A stretch of 5,208 nucleotides of DNA from JAPUIN01 sp041580375. Lineage in GTDB: Bacteria > Acidobacteriota > Polarisedimenticolia > Gp22-AA2. The notes below the pieces were generated by a model. It made no database searches. It worked only from the letters and a program-made list of their open reading frames with translations, and had not been told where the DNA came from. The stretch spans positions 1 through 5,208 of the forward strand of contig JBFGDZ010000202.1 of NCBI GenBank assembly GCA_041580375.1, read 5' to 3'. Both the position numbers and the translations under genes were made by a program. Shown here piece by piece: positions 1-5,208 of the stretch; position 1 is the stretch's first letter; every line of letters begins with the position of its first letter.

Positions 1-2
1 TG

Positions 3-68
3 CACGATGCCGTCGTCGGCCGCGTCCTGCTGGCCCGCAGCGCCGGGATCCTGCAGGTGCCGCGATGA
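3..68 (+). CDS. C-terminal end of an upstream gene, possibly a TolC-family outer-membrane efflux protein (partial)
   Basis: An open frame enters from the left edge and ends with a TGA at 66-68, giving the 21-residue tail HDAVVGRVLLARSAGILQVP followed by R. Its stop overlaps the adaptor ATG in an ATGA arrangement, the spacing of co-translated operon genes. The tail looks like an amphipathic helix ending in an Ala-Gly-x-Leu turn. That resembles the last helix of TolC-like proteins, which often end in a Leu/Ala-rich helix with an AAG-L type turn, and TolC genes are common partners of adaptor and permease genes. The resemblance is short and judged by eye, so the TolC label is an inference from context. 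A different upstream protein, such as a regulator, is possible. That the frame is coding is more secure than its identity. Confidence 0.5.
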   Translation, partial: HDAVVGRVLLARSAGILQVPR

Positions 69-1174
69 CGGGCCGCGCAGGTGATCGTCGGCGCCGCTTC
101 GGGCCGCCGGTCCGCGCGATCGCCGTCGCGGCGGGCTTCGTACTCGCTCCGATCGCGTGCTCTCATCCGCAGCGCTCCGCCGAGCCGCCGGCGCCGGCGT
201 CCCCGATCGAGGTGAGCGTCGCTCGCGTCGGCGGGGCGGGCGACGACTGGGTCGAAGTCCCGGGGACGGTGGAGGCGGTCCGCACCGCCGCGGTGGCCAG
301 CCGCGTCTCCGCCACGGTCGAGAGCGTGCCGGTCGAGATCGGGGATCTCGTGCGCGAGGGCGATCCGGTCGTGCGGCTGGACGGCCGCGACCTCGAGGCT
401 CACCTGCAGGCGGCGGAGGCGGCCCTCGCGGCGGCCGACGCCCGCCTCGAGCGGCTGCGGGCGCTGTTCGAGAAGGAAGCCGCGACGCGCGACGAGCTCG
501 ATGCCGCGACCGCCGCCGCGGCGGGGGCGCGCGCCGTCCGCGACGCGGCCCGCGTCCAGATCGAATACGTCGACCTGCGCGCGCCCTTCGACGGGCGCAT
601 CACGACGCGCCAGGTGCATGCGGGCGATCTCGCGGGTCCCGGCCAGACGCTCGTCACGATCCAGGGAACCGGCCGGCTCCGGATCGCGGCGACCGTCTCC
701 GAAGATCAGGCCGCGCGACTCACGATCGGCCGGGAGGTCCAGGCGATCCTGGAGGACGGGCGGGCGGCGGAGGCGGTCGTCTCCGTGCTGGGCGCCTCCG
801 GCGACCCGGCCTCGCGCCGGTTCATCGTGAAGGCGGATCTGCCCCGCGACGCGGGAGCCCGCGCCGGCACGTTCGCCCGCCTGAGGCTGCCGCGCGGCGG
901 CGAGGATCCGCTCGCGCTCGTCCCTCTGGCCGCGGTGTTCGAGCGCGGCGCTCTGACGGGCGTCTTCGTCGTCGAGGGCGGGACCGCGCGGCTGCGCTGG
1001 ATCCGGCCCGGCGCGCGATCCGGAGGGCACCTGTTCGTGCGCGCAGGGCTCGAGCCCGGGGACGAGGTGATCCTCGAGCCCCGGGGAATCGAGGACGGAA
1101 CGCCCGTGCGCGGCCGGGCCGGAAACGCGGACGCACCGCAGGCCGATCCCGCACAACAGGAGTCCCGGAAGTGA
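65..1174 (+). CDS. RND efflux periplasmic adaptor subunit (membrane fusion protein, HlyD/AcrA type)
   Basis: This 369-residue protein would bridge an inner-membrane RND permease and an outer-membrane channel. Residues 7-12 are a basic stretch (four arginines), followed by a hydrophobic segment (about 16-31) and Cys32. This suggests a lipoprotein or cleaved export signal, but the residues before Cys32 (Pro-Ile-Ala) make a poor lipobox. The order of parts is typical: first lipoyl half (about 70-107), a short alpha-hairpin rich in Ala, Glu and Arg (about 109-165), second lipoyl half with the signature DLRAPFDGRIT (170-180), a beta-barrel (about 205-277), and a membrane-proximal domain (about 285-348) with a PGDEVI motif near 331. 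The tail after 350 is polar and probably disordered. Its length is normal for the family. The ATG overlaps the upstream stop, and a weak AGG lies 7 bases before it. The stop overlaps the GTG of the permease. AcrA-like identity is clear; the substrate is not. Confidence 0.93.
   Translation: MTGRAGDRRRRFGPPVRAIAVAAGFVLAPIACSHPQRSAEPPAPASPIEVSVARVGGAGDDWVEVPGTVEAVRTAAVASRVSATVESVPVEIGDLVREGDPVVRLDGRDLEAHLQAAEAALAAADARLERLRALFEKEAATRDELDAATAAAAGARAVRDAARVQIEYVDLRAPFDGRITTRQVHAGDLAGPGQTLVTIQGTGRLRIAATVSEDQAARLTIGREVQAILEDGRAAEAVVSVLGASGDPASRRFIVKADLPRDAGARAGTFARLRLPRGGEDPLALVPLAAVFERGALTGVFVVEGGTARLRWIRPGARSGGHLFVRAGLEPGDEVILEPRGIEDGTPVRGRAGNADAPQADPAQQESRK
1158..1162 (+). promoter_or_regulatory. 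Shine-Dalgarno site of the RND permease
   Basis: The motif AGGAG lies inside the last codons of the adaptor gene and ends 8 bases before the GTG at 1171, which is good ribosome-binding spacing. It decides the permease start: the permease frame stays open far upstream (to 157 and beyond Cys-coding parts of the adaptor), but only the GTG at 1171 has this site and begins where RND homology begins. Confidence 0.8.
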
Positions 1175-4100
1175 GCGGATTCGCGGGGCGGATCGCGGGG
1201 ACGTTCCTGCAATCGAAGCTGACCCCGCTGGCCGTGCTCTTCTCCATCCTGCTCGGGCTTCTCGCCGTGGCCCTCACACCGCGGGAGGAGGAGCCGCAGA
1301 TCATCGTTCCGATGGTCGACATCCTGCTGGCCCTGCCCGGGTCGCCGCCGGCCGAGGTTGAGCGGCGTCTCGTCACCCCGCTGGAGAAGCATCTCTGGGG
1401 GATCTCCGGCGTCGAGTACGTCTACAGCGCCTCCCGCTCGGGCGCGGCCCTGATCACCGTGCGCTTCGAGGTGAACGAGCCTCTGGAGCCGAGCCTCGTC
1501 AAGGTGTACGACAAGCTCGAGGCCCACGCTCCCGAGGCGCCGCCCGGCGCGTCCAGGCCCGTCGTCCGGCTGCGCACGATCGACGATGTGCCGTTCCTGA
1601 CGCTGACGTTGCACGGGGAGCGCTACGGCGGCTACGAGCTGCGCCGGCTGGCCAACGAGATCGCGAGCGACATCGAGGCGATCCCCGAGGTCGCGCGCAT
1701 CGAGGTGATCGGGTCCCGAAGCCGGCAGGTGCGGATCCTGGTCGATCCGGCGCGGCTCGCCGGCCGGGACGTGTCCATCAACGATCTCGCGGGCGCTGTG
1801 CGGGCCTCCTCGGCCCAGCAGGCCGCCGGCACCGTCATCGCCTCCAACCGCGAGATCCGGGTCGAGGCCGGGCCGTTCCTCTCCGATCCCCGCGACCTGG
1901 AGCGGGTCGTCGTCGGCGTTCGCGAGGGGCGGCCCGTCTATCTGTCGGACGTCGCCGACGTCGAGGACGGCCCCGGCGAGACGACGAGCTACGTCTTCTT
2001 CGGCGCGGGTCCGGCGTTCGAGCGCGCGCGGGGCATCGGGAGCGCATCGGTGCCCGCGGGCCGCGAGCAGCCGGCGGTGACCGTCGCGATCGCCAAGCGC
2101 GCCGGCGCCAACGCCACGGCGCTGGCGGAGCGCGTGCTCGCGGGGGTCCGCCGGCTCGAGGGCGCGCTCGTGCCGGGTGACGTCCGCATTGCCGTCACGC
2201 GCGATTACGGAGAGACGGCCGCCCACAAGTCGAACGAGCTGATAGAACACCTGATGATCGCCACGCTGTCGGTCACCGCCCTGATCGCGCTCGCGATGGG
2301 ATGGCGCGCCTCCCTGGTCGTCGGGATCGCCGTCCCCGTGACCCTCGCCCTCACGCTGTTCATCTATTTCATCTTCGGCTACACGCTCAACCGGGTGACC
2401 CTGTTCGCGCTCATCTTCTCCATCGGGATCCTCGTCGACGACGCGATCGTCGTGGTGGAGAACATCCACCGCCACCACACCATGCGCGACGGACGGTCCC
2501 TGCTCCGCCTGGCCGTGGACGCCGTGGACGAGGTGGGCAACCCCACGATCCTCGCCACCTTCACCGTCATCGCGGCGATCCTGCCGATGGCGTTCGTGCG
2601 CGGGCTCATGGGTCCGTACATGCGCCCCATCCCCGTGGGCGCCTCGCTGGCCATGCTCTTCAGCCTGATCGTGGCCTTCGTCGTCTCGCCCTGGGCCGCG
2701 ATCCGGCTCATGAAGCACGAGCGCGCCGCGCCCGGCCCGGCCCGCGAGGGGCGCCTGGATCGCCTCTACCGAAGGGGCATGGGCGCGCTCATCCGCAGCC
2801 CCCTCCACCGTCTCGGATTCCTCGGCGCGGTGCTGCTGCTGCTCGGGGGCTCGGCCGCGCTCGTCCTGTCGGGGGCCGTGAAGGTGAAGATGCTCCCGTT
2901 CGACAACAAGAGCGAGTTCCAGATCCTCCTGGATCTGGACGAGGGCACGCCGGTCGAGGTCACGCTCGAGGCGGCGCGCGCCGTCGGCCGCCATATCGCC
3001 ACCGTCCCCGAGGTGACGGATTACCAGATCTACGCAGGCACCGCGGCGCCCGTGAACTTCAACGGTCTGGTGCGGCATTACTTCCACCGCCAGGACCCGC
3101 ACGGCGCCGACATCCAGGTCAACCTGGTCGGCAAAGGCGAGCGCGACGGGCAGTCGCACGACATCGCCAAACGGGTCCGGCCCGCCATCGAGGCGATCGC
3201 GCGCCGGCACGGCGCCCGCGCCAAGGTCATCGAGGTCCCGCCGGGTCCGCCCGTCCTCTCGACGCTCGTGGCCGAGGTCTACGGTCCGGACCATGCGCGC
3301 CAGATGGATCTGGCCCGCCGCATCGAGTCGCTGTTCGAGGGCACGGAGGGCGTCGTCGACGTCGACACCTCGATCCCGCACCCGCAGCCGAAGAGGATCG
3401 TGACCGTGGATCGGGAGAAGGCGACTCTGCACGGCATCGCCCCGGCCGAAGTGGTCGAGGCGGTCTCGCTGGCGATCGGCGGCTCCACGATCGGGCTCAT
3501 GCACATGCCGCAGGAGCGGGAGGCCGTGCCCCTGCGGATCGAGTTCCCGGAGGCGCTGCGCGCCGGGCTCGATCCGGCCCTCGAGCTGCGGCTCCGCTCC
3601 CGCGACGGAGGCTCAATCCGGCTGGGCCAGCTGGTGCGCGTCGAGAGGACCGAGGAGCCGCCGGTGATCCTGCACAAGAACCTGAAGCGGGTCGTCTATG
3701 TGCTCGCGGATCTCGCCGGGGCCGAGGAGAGCCCGATCTACGCCATCCGCCGCCTCGATCGGGGCATCGCGGGACTGGCGATACCCGAGGGCTACGAGGT
3801 GGAGCGTTTCTCGACCCGCCTGCCCGAGGACACCGAGCGCCTCGCGGTCAAGTGGAACGGCGAATGGCACATCACCTACGAGGTCTTCCGCGATCTCGGC
3901 ATCGCGTTCGCCCTGGTGCTGGTGCTGATCTACATCCTCGTCGTCGGCTGGTTCGAGTCCTTCCTGATCCCCTGGGTCATCATGGTGCCGATCCCCCTCT
4001 CGCTGATCGGCGTCATCCCGGGGCATCTCCTGTTCGGCGCCTTCTTCACGGCGACTTCGATGATCGGCTTCATCGCGGGGGCCGGCATCATGGTGCGCAA

Positions 4101-4413
4101 CTCGATCATCCTGGTCGACTTCATCGAGCAACGGCTCCGCCAGGGCAGCCCGATCGAGCAGGCGGTGATCGACGCCGGGGCCATCCGTTTCCGGCCGATG
4201 CTCCTCACCGCCTCCGCCGTGGTCGTGGGCGCCTTCGTGATCCTGTTCGACCCGATCTTCCAGGGGCTGGCGCTGTCGCTGATGATGGGGGAGGTGGCCG
4301 CCACCCTGCTCAGCCGGATCGCGGTGCCGGTCCTCTACTACATGGTGGGCCGCAGGAGCCGCGCGGCGCGTCTTGCGTCGGAGGCTGCGGGCCGGGATCC
4401 CGTCCCGGCCTGA
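1171..4413 (+). CDS. RND-family efflux permease (AcrB-like, HAE1-type inner-membrane pump)
   Basis: This 1080-residue inner-membrane transporter would be a trimeric proton-driven exporter working with the adaptor encoded just before it. The start is GTG, with AGGAG 8 bases upstream and a GTGA overlap with the adaptor stop. The N-terminus then reads as a normal RND TM1 (about 16-36). A PREEEPQI segment (37-44) opens the first periplasmic loop (to about 357). TM2-TM6 span about 358-510, TM7 about 546-568, the second periplasmic loop about 570-905, and TM8-TM12 about 908-1058. TM4 carries the proton-relay pair Asp423-Asp424 in GILVDDAIVVVEN, equivalent by eye to AcrB Asp407/Asp408. TM11 keeps Arg1006 and Thr1013, equivalent to AcrB Arg971/Thr978. 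The TM10 lysine (AcrB Lys940) is Arg976 in MVRNSIILVDF. The Asp-Asp pair argues against a heavy-metal CzcA/CusA pump, but the substrate is unknown. Length is near the family norm (about 1020-1080), and no frameshift is seen. Confidence 0.96.
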   Translation: MSGFAGRIAGTFLQSKLTPLAVLFSILLGLLAVALTPREEEPQIIVPMVDILLALPGSPPAEVERRLVTPLEKHLWGISGVEYVYSASRSGAALITVRFEVNEPLEPSLVKVYDKLEAHAPEAPPGASRPVVRLRTIDDVPFLTLTLHGERYGGYELRRLANEIASDIEAIPEVARIEVIGSRSRQVRILVDPARLAGRDVSINDLAGAVRASSAQQAAGTVIASNREIRVEAGPFLSDPRDLERVVVGVREGRPVYLSDVADVEDGPGETTSYVFFGAGPAFERARGIGSASVPAGREQPAVTVAIAKRAGANATALAERVLAGVRRLEGALVPGDVRIAVTRDYGETAAHKSNELIEHLMIATLSVTALIALAMGWRASLVVGIAVPVTLALTLFIYFIFGYTLNRVTLFALIFSIGILVDDAIVVVENIHRHHTMRDGRSLLRLAVDAVDEVGNPTILATFTVIAAILPMAFVRGLMGPYMRPIPVGASLAMLFSLIVAFVVSPWAAIRLMKHERAAPGPAREGRLDRLYRRGMGALIRSPLHRLGFLGAVLLLLGGSAALVLSGAVKVKMLPFDNKSEFQILLDLDEGTPVEVTLEAARAVGRHIATVPEVTDYQIYAGTAAPVNFNGLVRHYFHRQDPHGADIQVNLVGKGERDGQSHDIAKRVRPAIEAIARRHGARAKVIEVPPGPPVLSTLVAEVYGPDHARQMDLARRIESLFEGTEGVVDVDTSIPHPQPKRIVTVDREKATLHGIAPAEVVEAVSLAIGGSTIGLMHMPQEREAVPLRIEFPEALRAGLDPALELRLRSRDGGSIRLGQLVRVERTEEPPVILHKNLKRVVYVLADLAGAEESPIYAIRRLDRGIAGLAIPEGYEVERFSTRLPEDTERLAVKWNGEWHITYEVFRDLGIAFALVLVLIYILVVGWFESFLIPWVIMVPIPLSLIGVIPGHLLFGAFFTATSMIGFIAGAGIMVRNSIILVDFIEQRLRQGSPIEQAVIDAGAIRFRPMLLTASAVVVGAFVILFDPIFQGLALSLMMGEVAATLLSRIAVPVLYYMVGRRSRAARLASEAAGRDPVPA
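4390..4410 (+). terminator. Stem-loop at the 3' end of the permease gene (possible terminator or mRNA 3' stabiliser)
   Basis: GGCCGGGA (4390-4397) pairs perfectly with TCCCGGCC (4403-4410) around a 5-base loop, directly before the TGA at 4411. It is GC-only apart from one A-T pair, and a U-run does not follow it, so it is not a canonical intrinsic terminator. It lies in the last permease codons (Gly-Arg-Asp-Pro-Val-Pro-Ala), so codon bias alone could produce it. Its position at a convergent gene junction makes a transcription-end role reasonable but unproven. Confidence 0.3.
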
Positions 4414-4421
4414 TCCGCGGC

Positions 4422-4435
4422 CGCCCGCTCGGGCG
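4422..4435. terminator. Small palindrome in the gap between convergent genes (weak bidirectional terminator candidate)
   Basis: CGCCCG (4422-4427) and CGGGCG (4430-4435) are exact inverted repeats separated by CT. In RNA this would be about 5 base pairs with a 4-base loop. It sits in the 28-base gap (4414-4441) between the permease stop and the stop of the - strand gene, so either transcript could form it. No T-tract is present on either strand, and short GC palindromes are expected by chance in DNA this GC-rich. Confidence 0.25.
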
Positions 4436-4441
4436 CGCCGC

Positions 4442-5208
4442 TCACTCCACCCGCTCTTCGATCCGCTTGTGGACCCGGATGCCGTACTGGCCGATCCCGC
4501 GCAGGAAGTCGGATCGCTCCTGGTCGTCCAGGGTCTCCGGCAGGACGACCCCCCGGCGCTTGATCTGTCCGCGCAGCAGCATCAGGGCGAAGGTCGCCGC
4601 CGGGACTGAGGTCGCGAGGGAGACGTCGCTCACACCGGGCAGCATGCGGCAGGCCTCCCGGGTGTCGGGCGAGTCGGTCCACAGCCTCACGAGCCGCGCC
4701 TTCCCGTCCTTCCGTCCCGTCACCTCGCAGACGAGCATGTTGCGGCTGTTCAGCCGCCCCTCGGCCACCAGGCTCGACAGTCGGCGGGGCGCGATCGTCC
4801 GCGGCACGCGGCTCAGGAGCAGGTCGCGCGGCCTCACCCGGACGCCGTTCACCTCGACCGGCTCCTCGTCCATCAGCCCGAGGTGCTGGACGACGAAGCG
4901 CCAGGTGTCCACCTCCGGGTCGCCGATCCGGTAATCGCAGTAGCGCACCGGCTTGCCGACGAAGAGCGGGATCGTCACGCTCTCCTCGTGGGCGTGGATG
5001 TACAGCTTGCCGCGATGGTCGAGGGGCGGCGGGAAGTCGTACTGCTCCTCGCCGCTGTAAATCGGCACGCGTTGCCGCTTGCCGTCCTTCCAGATCAGCG
5101 GCGGCTCGGCGCAGTCCTTCAGGTAGACCGGCAGGGCCCAGAGGGCGATCAACTCATCGCATTCCGTGATCGAATAGTCGCGAATGATGATCCGGTCGAT
5201 CGCGTCCA
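4442..5208 (-). CDS. Saccharopine dehydrogenase-family protein, C-terminal part (5' end outside the window)
   Basis: The last 254 residues are visible; the frame runs open to the right edge with no stop. A TTG at 5150-5152 could be read as a start, but 18 sensible residues precede it (including RIIIRDYSIT), so the gene almost certainly begins beyond the window. Members are usually about 400 residues, so an N-terminal NAD(P)-binding Rossmann domain of roughly 150 residues is probably missing here. Counting from the first visible codon, family-like features are the strand RIIIRDYS (5-12), GKLYIHAHEESVTIPLFV (66-83, the place of the usual Gly-His-Pro-Glu-Pro-type segment), EVTGRKDGKA (161-170), and TSVPAATFALMLLRGQIKRRGVVLPE (199-224). 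The last of these matches the common pattern of small residues, a helix, then Gly-Val-x-x-Pro-Glu. It is convergent with the efflux operon and so separately transcribed. The family includes lysine-pathway and carboxynorspermidine enzymes, but most members have unknown substrates, so no reaction is assigned. Confidence 0.78.
   Translation of the reverse strand, partial: DAIDRIIIRDYSITECDELIALWALPVYLKDCAEPPLIWKDGKRQRVPIYSGEEQYDFPPPLDHRGKLYIHAHEESVTIPLFVGKPVRYCDYRIGDPEVDTWRFVVQHLGLMDEEPVEVNGVRVRPRDLLLSRVPRTIAPRRLSSLVAEGRLNSRNMLVCEVTGRKDGKARLVRLWTDSPDTREACRMLPGVSDVSLATSVPAATFALMLLRGQIKRRGVVLPETLDDQERSDFLRGIGQYGIRVHKRIEERVE

Noticed and set aside
86..160. Possible twin-arginine (Tat) export signal in the adaptor N-terminus (RRRRF followed by a hydrophobic segment)
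   Set aside because: Gly-Pro-Pro follows the Phe instead of Leu-Lys, and adaptors are normally exported by Sec. The arginines are better read as the basic n-region of a Sec or lipoprotein signal.
706..3504. A 932-codon open frame on the - strand, antisense to the adaptor and permease
   Set aside because: Its product is rich in Asp, Arg, His, Gly and Gln with no hydrophobic core or recognisable domain. It mirrors the GC-rich codons of the permease, which explains the lack of stops.
3613..4131. A 172-codon - strand open frame with an Asp/His/Glu-rich product
   Set aside because: It lies wholly antisense to conserved permease segments (TM8-TM10). The acidic/His composition is the usual reverse-complement shadow of hydrophobic GC-rich codons.
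4414..4441. Promoter, operator or small RNA in the intergenic gap
   Set aside because: Only 28 bases lie between two convergent stop codons, so no promoter for either flanking gene is expected, and no AT-rich -10-like element is present.
4338..4682. A 114-codon - strand open frame at the convergent junction
   Set aside because: It overlaps the saccharopine dehydrogenase-like gene in another frame, and its sequence is Arg/Ala/Pro-rich with no family resemblance.
2301..4934. An 877-codon open frame on the + strand overlapping the permease and running across the convergent junction
   Set aside because: Its translation is Arg/Pro/Gly/His-rich low-complexity sequence in a shifted frame of the permease, and it runs antisense through the saccharopine dehydrogenase-like gene. 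There is no domain or ribosome-binding support.

Overview
The window is very GC-rich DNA, with nearly every third codon position G or C. It carries a tripartite RND (resistance-nodulation-division) efflux operon on the + strand. It also carries the 3' part of a saccharopine dehydrogenase-family gene on the - strand. The periplasmic adaptor and RND permease imply a Gram-negative cell envelope. The base composition and tight ORF packing would fit a high-GC group such as Myxococcota, Acidobacteriota, Gemmatimonadota or a high-GC proteobacterium, but nothing here fixes the phylum.

Layout: (1) The first 68 bases hold the last 21 codons of an upstream + strand gene, possibly the TolC-like outer-membrane channel of the same pump. 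(2) Positions 65-1174 encode a 369-residue adaptor (membrane fusion protein) with an N-terminal export signal. (3) Positions 1171-4413 encode a 1080-residue RND permease with 12 predicted membrane segments and two large periplasmic loops. (4) A 28-base gap follows, bordered by stem-loops, where transcription converges. (5) Positions 4442-5208 on the - strand hold the last 254 residues of the saccharopine dehydrogenase-like protein, whose 5' end lies beyond the window.

The three + strand genes are joined by 4-base stop/start overlaps (ATGA, then GTGA), so they are almost certainly co-transcribed and translationally coupled. The permease would take substrates from the inner membrane or periplasm using the proton gradient. 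The adaptor would join it to an outer-membrane channel. The permease keeps the TM4 Asp-Asp pair of proton-driven multidrug (HAE1-type) pumps, but the TM10 lysine of AcrB is replaced by arginine. The substrate cannot be read from the sequence.

Much of the open reading frame space on other frames and on the opposite strand is a by-product of the GC-rich codon usage and is not annotated. The true permease start is the GTG at 1171, not any of the far-upstream starts that its reading frame allows. I see no RNA gene, CRISPR array, mobile element or clearly new system; this looks like an ordinary core or accessory efflux locus.
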